Of a stretch of 64,000 nucleotides of DNA, positions 27,797-37,296 are shown piece after piece. The translations under genes and the position numbers were made by a program. The DNA lies in NCBI GenBank assembly GCA_936940865.1, contig CAKZJB010000083.1, positions 1 to 64,000 on the forward strand. Direction: 5' to 3'. The DNA comes from an uncultured Asticcacaulis sp. (GTDB lineage: Bacteria > Pseudomonadota > Alphaproteobacteria > Caulobacterales > Caulobacteraceae). Below the pieces are notes generated by a model that made no database searches, was not told the origin of the DNA, and saw nothing but the letters and a program-made list of their open reading frames with translations. The first letter of the stretch is position 1. Each line of letters starts with the position of its first letter.

Positions 27797-29008
27797 TCAG
27801 TCTCCGTAGGGTTCAAGAATGAGGTCGCGGGAGAGGATAACGCGCACGGGCATGCCGGCCCGGATGGTGATGGTGGGTTGAACGCTGAGTTGGCGCTCGA
27901 CGATTCGCTGGCCGGCGCGATTGATGCTGTCGGTGCCGCCGTCGCGTAGCGCCCTGACCAACTCGCTGTCGGATTGGGTGTTGCCGGACTGAGCGCCGAT
28001 ACCGAGAAGGGTGGAGAGGGCGGCAGCATTGACGACCGTAGCCCAATGGTCGTCGACGGTGTCCGTCAACCCCGCATAACCGCGAGCATCGGCCGCAGAG
28101 GCTTTTTCCAAGACGAGGGACTTCCCGTTGGGTAGGATCAGGCGCGACCAGACCAGGAGAATACGCGATTGTCCGAAGCTGATCGCATTGTCGTATTGGC
28201 CGATCAAACGCGCTCCCTTGGGGATGAGAACATATCGGCCCGTCAGGGAGTCGCGCACATCCTGGGTTACCTGGGCCAGGACTTGGCCCGGAACGTCGGA
28301 GCGCAGGCCGGTGATCAACGCCGCCGGCACGACACTGCCGGTCAGGAGGGTGTAGGGCGAGATGGGATCGACTAGCCGCGCGTCGCTTACGGACTGAGTG
28401 TCCATCGTGCGATCGATGTGCGCTACTTTCTTTTCAGCGTCGGACTTGGGTTCGCTGTCGGGTGCCGGCACAGGCCAGGTTCCAAGCGGCAGCGTTGATC
28501 CCGGCACGGGGGCCGCTGCCGCTGCGTCGCCGTGGCCGCCGGCCTGACTGAAGAAGACTTGGCTTGATCGTGCGGCGGCGCGCGCCTGTTCGACCTGTTG
28601 CGCCTCTTGTGAGGGCGCCGCATATGCGGCGCCCGACGAAGCCGGGGTTGGTACGGCCGCCTCAACGGAGTCCGGTGAGGCGGACATGCGGGTGGCGGCC
28701 AGGATGGGCCGTCCGAGGTCTCCCGGCAGTGGCGGCCCGAGTTTCGGCACGCTCGTATAGTCCTTGGGCAGGCGGTTCAGGGCTTCGCTGACCGATGGCG
28801 TGTGCGCGGGCGCCGTGTCGACACCTTGGCTTGGCGTAGCCTTCGGCTTAGGCGGCGACATGGCGAAGGCCAGGGCTGCCGCAACGGCGACGGCAGCGAC
28901 GGCGCCGCCACCTATCAGGACCTTGCGCGACAGGCGCAGGACCGGCTTCGGCTGGGCGCGCAGGCGCATGGCGGCACCGGGACCGCCTTGATCGGCGGGC
29001 GTGCTCAC
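27797..29008 (-). CDS. trbI: TrbI/VirB10 T4SS channel protein
   Basis: 403 residues from a GTG at 29,008 that overlaps the trbG stop by 4 bp. A short cytoplasmic segment is followed by one membrane helix (about 32-50, VLIGGGAVAAVAVAAALAF), a Pro-rich stretch and the VirB10 C-terminal domain (about 200-400, with LVDPISPYTLLTGSVVPAAL and GARLIGQYDN). VirB10 spans both membranes and gates the conjugation channel. Last structural gene of the trbBCDEJLFGI operon. Confidence 0.93.
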   Translation of the reverse strand: MSTPADQGGPGAAMRLRAQPKPVLRLSRKVLIGGGAVAAVAVAAALAFAMSPPKPKATPSQGVDTAPAHTPSVSEALNRLPKDYTSVPKLGPPLPGDLGRPILAATRMSASPDSVEAAVPTPASSGAAYAAPSQEAQQVEQARAAARSSQVFFSQAGGHGDAAAAAPVPGSTLPLGTWPVPAPDSEPKSDAEKKVAHIDRTMDTQSVSDARLVDPISPYTLLTGSVVPAALITGLRSDVPGQVLAQVTQDVRDSLTGRYVLIPKGARLIGQYDNAISFGQSRILLVWSRLILPNGKSLVLEKASAADARGYAGLTDTVDDHWATVVNAAALSTLLGIGAQSGNTQSDSELVRALRDGGTDSINRAGQRIVERQLSVQPTITIRAGMPVRVILSRDLILEPYGD

Positions 29009-29883
29009 GACGGCTGCCCTCCGAACCGGCGTATGAGCACCACCTTCTGATGGCCCTTGTCGCCGAGGCGCAATTCCGCACGTTCGAGGAGCCGGTCGAC
29101 GATCAGGAAATTGCCCTGGACGCGATAGTTGACCAGTTCGGCCTTGCCGTCGGCGCCGATCAGGAACAGGGGCGGAAGATCGGCACCGGCGGAGGCGCGC
29201 GGCATCTCGATATAGACCTTTTCGCCGTCGTCGAACACGCGGAGCGGCTTCCACGGCACGCTATCGCCTTCGAGCCGATAGTTGAAGTTGAGGCGCGCCG
29301 GATCGATGCCGGAAGCAAGCGGTGTCTGTTCACGGGCTTTTTCTGTGGCCTGCGCGATGGCCACCAATTCGTCCTGCGGATAGCGCCAGGAAACGGAGGC
29401 CATGTAGGTGGCGGGCAGCGCCTGAAGCTCGATGTGATAGGTTCGCCTGTCGGAATTGATGACGAGGTTGGTGGCGAGCGTGGGTAGGGTCGGCTTGACC
29501 AGGATGTGGACCTGCCGATTGTCTCCGGTTCCGCTTTCGGTGGTGCCGATCACCCAGCGTGCGGTGTCGCCGGCGGCAACCGGTCCCGTGCCGACCAGGC
29601 GTTCGCCGGATTGCAGGGCGATGTCGGTGACCTTGCCGACGCTGGTATAGACTTGGTAGAGCGCGCCCGGCATGAAGGCGTAGACCTGCTCGGCATTGGC
29701 GAAGGTCGACGAGGACGGCATGACGCGGGCGGCGGCATTGGCCTTTTGCACGTCGTCGGCCGCGGGCGGCACCGGCGGCGCATGGCGTAGCGACCTGTAG
29801 GGACGCGGCGCGGCCTGGGACGTGGTCGAGGTGACCAAACTGGCCAGGATCAGGCCTGCGAGGGTGAGGGACTTGCCGGTCAT
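29005..29883 (-). CDS. trbG: TrbG/VirB9 T4SS protein
   Basis: 292 residues from the ATG at 29,883, which overlaps the trbF stop by 4 bp. A signal peptide (MTGKSLTLAGLILASLVTST) precedes the VirB9 domain, with VYTSVGKVTDIALQSGE near the N-terminus and LNFNYRLEGDSVPWKPLRVF and the terminal VNYRVQGNFLIVDRL block. It is the periplasmic and outer-membrane part of the core complex with TrbI. Confidence 0.93.
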   Translation of the reverse strand: MTGKSLTLAGLILASLVTSTTSQAAPRPYRSLRHAPPVPPAADDVQKANAAARVMPSSSTFANAEQVYAFMPGALYQVYTSVGKVTDIALQSGERLVGTGPVAAGDTARWVIGTTESGTGDNRQVHILVKPTLPTLATNLVINSDRRTYHIELQALPATYMASVSWRYPQDELVAIAQATEKAREQTPLASGIDPARLNFNYRLEGDSVPWKPLRVFDDGEKVYIEMPRASAGADLPPLFLIGADGKAELVNYRVQGNFLIVDRLLERAELRLGDKGHQKVVLIRRFGGQPS

Positions 29884-30566
29884 TGTTGGGTGAACTCCTG
29901 GGACCAGTTGATGGCGTTGACATAGATGCCGAGCGGGTTCTTGCGCAGTCGCTCGGGGTCGTGGGGTGGGTCGATGACGAGGGAGGCGATGGCCGACCAG
30001 CGTTGCGTGGTGACGAGTTGGCCGCCCGAGTAGGCGCGTTCCAGCCAGGTGATGCGGAAGCTGTCGGGCGAGGCGCGGATGACGCTCAAGACCTCGACGG
30101 CGACCTGGGTCTGGCCGACCTTTGCGAACGGATCGTTCGCTTGGGCGTAGCCATTGAGCGCCAGCGCCCCCTTGTCGGTGGTGAAGTCGTAGGCCTTCAG
30201 CCAGTTCTGCCGCACCACGATGGGATCGTTGGGAATGGAGCGCACTTCGGAAATGAACTCGGCCAACTGGTACGCTACCTGGGCGTCGTTTGGCCGGTAG
30301 CCTGCGGTAGCTGGCGCGATGGCTTGCGTCTGGCCGAGCCTGTCGACCTCGACGATCCAGGGCACGATCGTGCCGCGGGTCGACTGCCAAGTGAGGGCTA
30401 CGGCGAAGCCGCCGGCGAGGATCAGGCATCCGAAGGCCATAAGGCGCCAGTTTCGGGCCTGGACGCGGGCCGATCCGATGCGGTCGTCCCACGCCTTGGC
30501 GGCGCGTTGGTACGGGGTTTCGGGTTCGGGCGTCTGCCCGTAGGCGGCGGAGGCGCGCTTCAGCAT
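29880..30566 (-). CDS. trbF: TrbF/VirB8 T4SS assembly protein
   Basis: 228 residues. One membrane helix near the N-terminus (about 42-60, LMAFGCLILAGGFAVAL) is followed by a periplasmic VirB8 domain with PIVVRQNWLKAYDFTTDKGA and LGIYVNAINWSQEF. The start motif with YQRAAKAWDDRIGSAR is typical of TrbF. It lies 2 bp after trbL. Confidence 0.92.
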   Translation of the reverse strand: MLKRASAAYGQTPEPETPYQRAAKAWDDRIGSARVQARNWRLMAFGCLILAGGFAVALTWQSTRGTIVPWIVEVDRLGQTQAIAPATAGYRPNDAQVAYQLAEFISEVRSIPNDPIVVRQNWLKAYDFTTDKGALALNGYAQANDPFAKVGQTQVAVEVLSVIRASPDSFRITWLERAYSGGQLVTTQRWSAIASLVIDPPHDPERLRKNPLGIYVNAINWSQEFTQQ

Positions 30567-30568
30567 GG

Positions 30569-31912
30569 TTATTGGCTTTCCTTGAGATCGACGGCATGCC
30601 CGCCGCCTGACGCATCACCCTGGCCGATGGCGTGGATGGCGGGACCGATGGCGTTGTGGAGGGATTGGCTGCGCTTCAGGTCGCTCGCCCAGGCCGGGGC
30701 GCCTTGGGCCGGCGGTGAACCGGCAGCAGCGGCGGCTGGCGCGTTGACGGTGCCCTTTGTGGAGGTCCCGCCGGTGGCCGCGAACGCGCCGCGGACGCCG
30801 GACTGGTAGCTGTCCTTGAAGGCACTGGCGGTCGCTTGGGCGGCCCGGTTCATGGGGGCCGTGGCGGCCTTGGCCATGTTGGCGACGCCGCCGGCGACGG
30901 ACGAGGCACCTTGCTTGCCCATGGCACCGAGCGAATAGGCGGTCGACGCGGCTCCCGCCATGGAAGCGCCCGACCGGGCCGCCGTCATGGCGCCACCGGT
31001 CAGCGCCGACAGGCCCCGTGCGGCCATGCCCGCGCCCATCAGGCCACCGGCCAAGGCCCCGCCGGCGGCGAGAGTCGTGCCTACCGCGGAACCCGCGCCC
31101 ATCTGCGGGCCGCCCGAGACGAGGCCGTTGGCGACCGAGGGGCCGAAGATCCCGAGGCCCAGGAGGGTGAGGGCGGCGAGGACGATCGACATGGCGTCCT
31201 CGATCGTCGGTTGGGCGCTACCGAAGTCCTGGACGAATGTGCTGAACAGGGTCGAGCCGATGCCGGTGATGACGGCGAGGACTAGGACCTTGATGCCGGA
31301 CGACACGATATTGCCGAGAACCTTCTCCGCCATAAAGGCGGTTTTGCCGAAGAGGCCGAAGGGGATGAGCACGAAGCCCGCCAGGGTGGTCAGCTTGAAC
31401 TCGATCAGGACGATGAACATTTGGACGGCCAGGATGAAGAAGGCGAGCACCACGAGGAGCCAGGCGAGGCCGAGGCAGCCGATCTGGAGGAGATTGTGCA
31501 GAAAGTCGGTCAGGTTCATCAGGTCGGACGCCGCCGACAGCAGGGGTGCGCCGGCGTCGAGGCCGGTCTGGGCCAACTTGCCGGGGCGCATCATGTCGGC
31601 GACGGTGAATCCGGAACCCGAGGCCTTGAGGCCGAGGCCCGCGAACGAATTGAAGACGATGGCCGCCAGGCTGTTCCAGTTGCCGATCAGGTAGGCGAAG
31701 GCGCCGACGAACAGGGTCTTCTTGACCAGTCGGCCGATGATCTGTGAATCGCCGCCGCCGTCGAAGGTCCAGAAGAGGGCGGCGAGCGTCACGTCGATGA
31801 CGATCAGGGTGGTGGCGACGAAGGCGACGTCGCCGTGCAGGAGACCGAAACCCGAGTCGATATAGCGGGTGAAGACTTCCAGGAAATGGTCGATGACGCC
31901 GGTATTGTTCAT
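30569..31912 (-). CDS. trbL: TrbL/VirB6 inner-membrane T4SS protein
   Basis: 447 residues. The first half has about six hydrophobic helices and the TrbL signatures NTGVIDHFLEVFTRYIDSG and LKASGSGFTVADMMRPG. The second half (about 265-430) is Ala/Gly/Ser-rich low-complexity sequence, common in TrbL and likely cytoplasmic or periplasmic. It forms the inner-membrane channel part. It starts 2 bp after trbJ. Confidence 0.92.
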   Translation of the reverse strand: MNNTGVIDHFLEVFTRYIDSGFGLLHGDVAFVATTLIVIDVTLAALFWTFDGGGDSQIIGRLVKKTLFVGAFAYLIGNWNSLAAIVFNSFAGLGLKASGSGFTVADMMRPGKLAQTGLDAGAPLLSAASDLMNLTDFLHNLLQIGCLGLAWLLVVLAFFILAVQMFIVLIEFKLTTLAGFVLIPFGLFGKTAFMAEKVLGNIVSSGIKVLVLAVITGIGSTLFSTFVQDFGSAQPTIEDAMSIVLAALTLLGLGIFGPSVANGLVSGGPQMGAGSAVGTTLAAGGALAGGLMGAGMAARGLSALTGGAMTAARSGASMAGAASTAYSLGAMGKQGASSVAGGVANMAKAATAPMNRAAQATASAFKDSYQSGVRGAFAATGGTSTKGTVNAPAAAAAGSPPAQGAPAWASDLKRSQSLHNAIGPAIHAIGQGDASGGGHAVDLKESQ

Positions 31913-31914
31913 GA

Positions 31915-32664
31915 TCAGTGCCCGTAGAACATCTGGGCGTTGCCCGGCTGATAGCCGGTCTTGGCTAGCAGGAAGCGGCGGCGTTGTTCTGCGGCCTGCG
32001 CCGCGGCGGTGGCATCTTCGGCCGCCTTCAGGTCCTGCGCCCGGGCCTGCGAGGCGAGAAGGGCGGTGAGATCGCTGAGTTGCTGGGCCTGCAGTGCCAG
32101 CAACTGGTTGCCGGCCTGGGTGGCTGCGAGCGCACCGTCGGCCCCCTGGCTGGCCGAGACCAAGGTCGAGACCTGGGCCTGGTAGGTCGTGGCGTTGCCG
32201 AGCACCGTCGCCTGGGTGCGCATGGCGTCCTGCAGGCCCGCGACCGTATTGCGCCAGCGGCTCTGCGCGTCGGTCACGAGCGACGCGTCGGACGCGCTCA
32301 TCGAGACGTTGCCGTACAGCGACTGGAAGGCATGGTCGACTTGGCCGACATCGTAGGCGATGTTCTGGGCCCGCTGTATAAGCGCGCGGGTCTGGTTGAC
32401 CGTCTGCTGGATCTGGCTGAGGACCGATACGGGCAGGCTGGTCAGGTTGCGCGCCTCGTTGATCAGGGACTGGGCCTCATGCTGCAGCGAGGTGATCTGG
32501 TTGTTGATCTGCTGGAGGGCGCGCGCGGCCTGGAGCACATTCTGCGCATAGTTGGTGGGATCGAAGACGGCGATCTGCGCTCGGGCGGACACTGCCGTCA
32601 AAGCGGCGCCAGCCACGGCCCCGAGCAGGAAACGGAGGGTCGAACGGCGGTTAGACAAGGTCAT
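31915..32664 (-). CDS. trbJ: TrbJ/VirB5 T4SS protein
   Basis: 249 residues from the ATG at 32,664 (14-bp overlap with trbE). Signal peptide (FLLGAVAGAALTAVSARAQ) and then a long helical, Gln-rich body (QQINNQITSLQHEAQSLINE), as in the VirB5/TrbJ family. TrbJ contributes to the pilus or to mating-pair contact, and in RP4 to entry exclusion with the neighbouring TrbK, which is not visible here. Confidence 0.9.
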   Translation of the reverse strand: MTLSNRRSTLRFLLGAVAGAALTAVSARAQIAVFDPTNYAQNVLQAARALQQINNQITSLQHEAQSLINEARNLTSLPVSVLSQIQQTVNQTRALIQRAQNIAYDVGQVDHAFQSLYGNVSMSASDASLVTDAQSRWRNTVAGLQDAMRTQATVLGNATTYQAQVSTLVSASQGADGALAATQAGNQLLALQAQQLSDLTALLASQARAQDLKAAEDATAAAQAAEQRRRFLLAKTGYQPGNAQMFYGH

Positions 32665-35083
32665 TGAACTGTCCTTCTTCGAGTGTGGAAACAAGGTCGG
32701 CGGCCCAAGAAATGCCCTTGTGGCCAAGCCATGCGGCAAGGAAGGTTTCCGGTTTTCCGGAATCGAAGAGGCGATCGATCGCCGCTTGGTCCTCGGGCGA
32801 CGAGGTCGCGCACAGCGCCAGGGCGACCTGTCCCAAGCCCAGTTCGAACATGCGGTTGCCGCGGGGGGATTGCAGGTAATAGTCGCGCTTCGGCATCGCG
32901 CGGGCGATCAGTTGGACCTGTCGGCTGTTGAGCCCGAAACGGTGGTAGATGTCGGCGATCTGCGGTTCTAGGGCATTGGCGTTCGGCAGGAAGAGGCGCG
33001 AGGGGCAACTCTCGATCAGGGCCGTGGCGATGGCGCTCGTGCCGATATCGGCCAGGCTCTGGGTGGCGAAGACGACGCTGGCATTGTGCTTGCGCAGGGT
33101 TTTCAGCCAGCGCTTCAACTGCTGGGCGAAGCCCTGGTCGTCCAGCGCCAGCCAGCCTTCATCGATCAGGATCAAGGTGGGCCGGCCATCCAACTCGCCT
33201 TCGATACGATGGAAGAGATAGGACAGGACGGGGGGCGCGGCGGAGGTGCCGACCAGGCCCTGTGTCTCGAACACGGAGATATCCGACAGGGCGATGGTCT
33301 CCAACTCGGCATCGAGGACCGCGCCGTGGGCGCCGCCGTTGCAATAGGGTTGTAGGGCCTGTTTCAGGGCCAGCGACTGCAACATGACGCCGAGGCCCGT
33401 CAGGGTGCGCTCGCCGGGCGGGGCGGAGGCCAGGGCGCCCAACGCCGACCAGACATGTTCACGGACCGCGGGGGTGGCCGCTACGCCTTCGTGAACCAGT
33501 AGGGTCTCGATCCATTCCGCCGCCCAAGTCCGTTCGGCGGGATCGTCTATGTTTCGCAGCGGCTGGAGATGTACGAGGTTGTGGTCCCTATCGCCCAAGT
33601 CGTGCCAGTCGCCGGACATGGCGAGGCAGGCGGCGCGCAGCGAGCGGCCGAAGTCGAAGGCCAGCACCCGGGCGCCGAGATAGCGGCGGAACTGGAGGGC
33701 AAGGAGGGCGAGCAGCACCGACTTGCCGGCACCGGTGGGGCCGATAACCAAGGTGTGACCGACGTCGCCCACGTGGAGGGAAAGACGGAACGGCGTGGTG
33801 CCTTCTGTCTTGGCGAGCAGCAGGGGCGGGCCATCGAGATGGCGGTTTCGATCGGGACCGGCCCAGACGGCCGAAGCCGGCATCATGTGGGCGAGGTTCA
33901 GGGTCGAGATCGGCGGCCGACGGACATTTGCATAGAGTTGCCCCGGCAGGGTCCCGAGCCAAGCATCCACGGCATTGAGGTTTTCGACGATGCAGGTGAA
34001 GTCGCGCGACTGGATGACCTTCTCGCACAGGCGCAGTTTGTCGTCTGCGACGGCGGCGTCTTCATCCCAAACGACGATCGAGGCCGTAACCCAGGCGTAT
34101 CCGGCATAGTCGGCGCCCAACGCCTGCAACGCCGCGTCGGCGTCGGCGGCCTTGTTGGCGGCGTCATTGTCGACCAGGACCGATTGCTCGTTGGTCATGA
34201 CCTCCTTGAGTATGGCGCCTAGGGACTTTCGCTTGGCGAACCACTGGCGCCGGATCTTGCCGAGAACGCTCTGGGCGCGGGTCTTATCCATCAGGAGCGC
34301 GCGGGTCGACCAGCGGTAAGCGAAACCAAGACGGTTCAGGTCATCCAGAATTCCAGGAACCGTCGCGGCCGGAAAGGCACTGATCGACAGGACCCGCAGG
34401 TGCGCGGACCCGAGCACGGGCGCTAGGCCTCCGGTCAGCGGCTCGTCGGCCAGCATGGCGTCGAGGTGCATGGGCGTGTGCGGGACCGCTACGGCATGCC
34501 GCCGGGTGGAGACGGTCGAGTGCAGGTAGGTCAGGGTCTCGGTGTCGTCGAGCCAACGGCAGTCCGGCATGAAGCCTTCGAACTGGTCGAGGACGCGATC
34601 GGATTGGTCGCGGAAGGTATCGACCAGGTCCCAGGCCCGGCGAGCGTTCGTTCCCGTGCCTTCGAACAGCCAGTTCTCCGAGGCGGTCGTGGTGTCCTCC
34701 GGCGGCAGGTAGGCGAAGGTCAGGTAATAGGCGGATTCGAAATGGGCGCCTTCAGCCTCGAAGTCGGCGCGGCGTTCGGCATCGATCAAAGCGGAGGCCG
34801 GGTCGGTGAAGGTCGAGACCGGATAGGACTGGGCCGGTAGGCGCTGGGCTTCGATGAAGACCGTCCAGCGTTCGCCCAGCCGGCGGAAGGCGCTCGATAA
34901 TCGCTGGCTGATGGCGGACAGTTCGGAGGGGACGGAACTGTCGAGATCGGGACCGCGGAACTTCGCGGTTCTCTGAAACGCGCCGTCTTTATTCAGGACG
35001 ATACCGGGGGCAATGAGCGCGGCCCAAGGCAGATAGTCCGATAGGACGGCGGGACGGTGGCGATATTCAGCCAGGTTCAGCAT
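32651..35083 (-). CDS. trbE: TrbE/VirB4 T4SS ATPase
   Basis: 810 residues, full length. The N-terminal CagE/TrbE domain begins MLNLAEYRHRPAVLSDYLPW. Walker A IGPTGAGKSVLLAL lies near residue 447 and Walker B LILIDEGWLALDD near 637. VirB4 ATPases power assembly and substrate movement at the inner membrane. The gene is 10 bp from trbD. Confidence 0.95.
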   Translation of the reverse strand: MLNLAEYRHRPAVLSDYLPWAALIAPGIVLNKDGAFQRTAKFRGPDLDSSVPSELSAISQRLSSAFRRLGERWTVFIEAQRLPAQSYPVSTFTDPASALIDAERRADFEAEGAHFESAYYLTFAYLPPEDTTTASENWLFEGTGTNARRAWDLVDTFRDQSDRVLDQFEGFMPDCRWLDDTETLTYLHSTVSTRRHAVAVPHTPMHLDAMLADEPLTGGLAPVLGSAHLRVLSISAFPAATVPGILDDLNRLGFAYRWSTRALLMDKTRAQSVLGKIRRQWFAKRKSLGAILKEVMTNEQSVLVDNDAANKAADADAALQALGADYAGYAWVTASIVVWDEDAAVADDKLRLCEKVIQSRDFTCIVENLNAVDAWLGTLPGQLYANVRRPPISTLNLAHMMPASAVWAGPDRNRHLDGPPLLLAKTEGTTPFRLSLHVGDVGHTLVIGPTGAGKSVLLALLALQFRRYLGARVLAFDFGRSLRAACLAMSGDWHDLGDRDHNLVHLQPLRNIDDPAERTWAAEWIETLLVHEGVAATPAVREHVWSALGALASAPPGERTLTGLGVMLQSLALKQALQPYCNGGAHGAVLDAELETIALSDISVFETQGLVGTSAAPPVLSYLFHRIEGELDGRPTLILIDEGWLALDDQGFAQQLKRWLKTLRKHNASVVFATQSLADIGTSAIATALIESCPSRLFLPNANALEPQIADIYHRFGLNSRQVQLIARAMPKRDYYLQSPRGNRMFELGLGQVALALCATSSPEDQAAIDRLFDSGKPETFLAAWLGHKGISWAADLVSTLEEGQFNDLV

Positions 35084-35093
35084 GACCGGTACC

Positions 35094-35378
35094 TCAGGCG
35101 TCGAAATAGGAGGGGAGGCGGAGATGGCGGCGCGCCACGTCGATGAAGTCGGGATCGTGGCGCGCCGCCCAGACGGCGAGGGCGTGGCCTATGATCCCGA
35201 TGACCAGGCCGGCCGCCCACAACCGCAGGCCCAGTCCGAGCGCTGCCGCCAGTGTCCCATTGACGATGGCCACGGCTCGGGGGGCGCCGGCCATCAGGAT
35301 GGGTTGGGTCAGTGAGCGGTGGACGGGGGTGGCGTAGTCGGGCGGCAGGTCGGCGCCGGGCTCGAGGTCGAAGGCCAT
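35094..35378 (-). CDS. trbD: TrbD/VirB3 T4SS membrane protein
   Basis: 94 residues. One or two membrane helices (IVNGTLAAALGLGLRLWAAG and a following segment) follow the motif VHRSLTQPILMAGAPR, typical of TrbD. The trbC stop directly precedes this start. Confidence 0.9.
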   Translation of the reverse strand: MAFDLEPGADLPPDYATPVHRSLTQPILMAGAPRAVAIVNGTLAAALGLGLRLWAAGLVIGIIGHALAVWAARHDPDFIDVARRHLRLPSYFDA

Positions 35379-35702
35379 TTAGAGAAGCGCCCCGCCGCCG
35401 AACGAAAAGAAGGTGAGGAAGAAGGACGAGGCGGCGAAGGCGATCGAGAGGCCGAAGACGATTTGGATCAGGCGTTTGAAGCCGCCCGAGGTGTCGCCGA
35501 AGGCCAGGGTCAGGCCGGTAACGATGATGATGATGACGGCGATGATCTTGGCGACCGGTCCTTCGATCGAGGACAGGATGGATTGCAGCGGGGTTTCCCA
35601 GGGCATGCCGGAACCGGAAGCCAGGGCCGGCGAGGCGCCGAGGCCGCCCAAACCGGCCAGGGCGAGAAGGGGAAGGGCGCGCAGGCGCGAACGGAAGGGC
35701 AT
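35379..35702 (-). CDS. trbC: TrbC/VirB2 conjugative pilin
   Basis: 107 residues with a long signal peptide ending near ALASGS and two hydrophobic helices (IIAVIIIIVTGLTLAFGD and IVFGLSIAFAASSFFLTF). The sequence GMPWETPLQSILSSIEGPVA marks the mature N-terminus of the family. It is the pilin of the mating pilus; in P-type systems it is cyclised by the TraF peptidase, present here at the right edge. Confidence 0.92.
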   Translation of the reverse strand: MPFRSRLRALPLLALAGLGGLGASPALASGSGMPWETPLQSILSSIEGPVAKIIAVIIIIVTGLTLAFGDTSGGFKRLIQIVFGLSIAFAASSFFLTFFSFGGGALL

Positions 35703-35728
35703 CGGGTGTTCCTTTCTGGAGGGATAGG

Positions 35729-36694
35729 TCAGTTGAGCGTGAAGGGAATGAGCTGGTACTGGCCGTCAGCTGCGAGAGGGCCGACACGCACCATCTCGGC
35801 AACGCGGCGGTGGGCGCCGCGGCCGTGGAGCACTACGACTAGGTCGATGGTCTCGGCGATCAGGGGGCGTGGCACGGTGACGACCGCCTCCTGGATCAGT
35901 TGTTCTAGGCGCATGAGGGCGCCGATGGCCGAACCGGCGTGCAGGGTCCCAACACCGCCGGGGTGACCGGTGCCCCAGGCCTTGAGCAGGTCGATCGCCT
36001 CGGCGCCGCGCACCTCGCCGACCAGGATACGGTCGGGCCGCAGGCGCAAGGCGGAGCGCACGAGGTCGGCGAGGGTGGCCACGCCGTCCTTGGTCCGCAG
36101 GGCCACGACATTTGGCGCCGCACATTGCAGTTCGCGGGTGTCCTCGAGGATCACCACGCGGTCGTCGGTGCGCGCGACCTCGGCCAGCAGGGCGTTGGTA
36201 AGCGTGGTCTTGCCCGAGGAGGTGGCGCCGGCGACGATGATATTGAGGCGTTGCGCGACGGCCTGGCGCAGGGCGGCGGCCTGGATCTCGGACATGATGC
36301 CGGCGGCGACATAGTCGTCGAGCGAGAAGACGATCGAGGCTGGCTTGCGGATGGAGAAGGTCGGGCTGGCGACGAGGGGCGGGAGCAGGCCTTCGAAGCG
36401 TTCGCCGGTTTCCGGCAATTCGGCGGACAGGCGCGGCGAGGTGGCGTGGGCTTCGCTGCCGACGTGATGGGCGACCAGCCGGATGATGCGTTCGCCATCC
36501 TCGGCGGTCAGGCACGCGCCGGTATCGGCCAGGCCTGTGCTCAGTCGATCGACCCAGATCCGGCCATCGGGATTGAGCATGACCTCGACGACGCTGTCAT
36601 CCGCCAACAGCCCCGAGATGTGGGTGCCGAAGGCGCTCCGCAGCATGCGGGTGTAGCGTTCGACCGTCGAATTTTTCTGTGCCTGAAGCGACAT
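35729..36694 (-). CDS. trbB: TrbB/VirB11 T4SS ATPase
   Basis: 321 residues. Walker [13 protein letters not shown] at about 154-165, the ASP-box region [12 protein letters not shown], Walker [14 protein letters not shown] and the His box [13 protein letters not shown] give a complete VirB11. It drives pilus building and DNA transfer from the cytoplasmic face. It is the first gene of the trb operon, so the promoter lies in the upstream 600 bp or further upstream in traG. Confidence 0.95.
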   Translation of the reverse strand: MSLQAQKNSTVERYTRMLRSAFGTHISGLLADDSVVEVMLNPDGRIWVDRLSTGLADTGACLTAEDGERIIRLVAHHVGSEAHATSPRLSAELPETGERFEGLLPPLVASPTFSIRKPASIVFSLDDYVAAGIMSEIQAAALRQAVAQRLNIIVAGATSSGKTTLTNALLAEVARTDDRVVILEDTRELQCAAPNVVALRTKDGVATLADLVRSALRLRPDRILVGEVRGAEAIDLLKAWGTGHPGGVGTLHAGSAIGALMRLEQLIQEAVVTVPRPLIAETIDLVVVLHGRGAHRRVAEMVRVGPLAADGQYQLIPFTLN

Positions 36695-37183
36695 GGTAGC
36701 CCCGTGAATTCATGTAAAAACTCATGGGGTTTAGTAAGAAAGCCAGGATTTTACCGGGCGCAACAGGTATTCGACGCGATCGTACTGTGTCGTAGGAATA
36801 GAAAAAAATGGATAAAGGGCTTATGCCCCAAGGCGATCAGTCCGATTGACCATTCTTGCCCATTGCCAGACATCAATAGGGTCGCCTTGAGCTATTTGGA
36901 GGCGCGAAGTGTCAGCGTAGGGCCTGCATTGTTTGAACTGCTCGGTTGCTGCCGAGACGTTTGATCGGACGCTTCGATGACGGAGATAGTGCCGCGGAAC
37001 ATCTGCCCCTTCAGCGGCTGGCCCGAAGCCGATCAGAGGTGAGGAGGTTGCCGTCGATGCTCGCGTTGCGCGAACGGTCCGCCGTGGCGACGATAGCTGC
37101 GGCCTTGCTAAGCTCGCCTGACCCTGTGGGGAGTGCCATATGGCGCTAGTCCAGTGATGGTCAGGGAGCGCTTCGCGATAACC
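36695..37183. other. Gene-poor stretch with decayed coding remnants
   Basis: About 490 bp between trbB and the truncated ORF at 37,184 without a convincing gene. A minus-strand 42-codon frame at 37,011-37,139 (start MALPTGSGELSKAAAIVATA) looks protein-like and could be a piece of the same broken gene. The 36,700-36,860 part is relatively A+T-rich and may hold the trbB promoter; no clear boxes seen. In Tn4371-type elements traG, the CopG-like gene and trbB are normally contiguous, so this is the edge of an insertion. Confidence 0.4.
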
Positions 37184-37291
37184 TTAGCGAGGCACGCCGT
37201 CCTGCAAGCTTTCGGCCTCCCAACCCCCGCCGCGGCCGACTTTGATGTAGTACGAGCGCGACGCCGTCATGGTGGGCGGCCGGACATTCAT
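37184..37291 (-). pseudogene. Truncated ORF after the HNH gene
   Basis: A 35-codon ORF whose ATG lies 5 bp after the HNH stop, with GAGG upstream. The peptide contains SYYIKVGRGGGWEAESLQDG, which resembles the conserved start of larger proteins that I recall only loosely (from memory, a restriction- or defence-linked group). The TAA at 37,184 is followed in the same frame by GYREA, as if the reading frame once continued. A nonsense mutation in a third operon gene is likely. Low confidence. Confidence 0.35.
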
Positions 37292-37296
37292 CTCGA

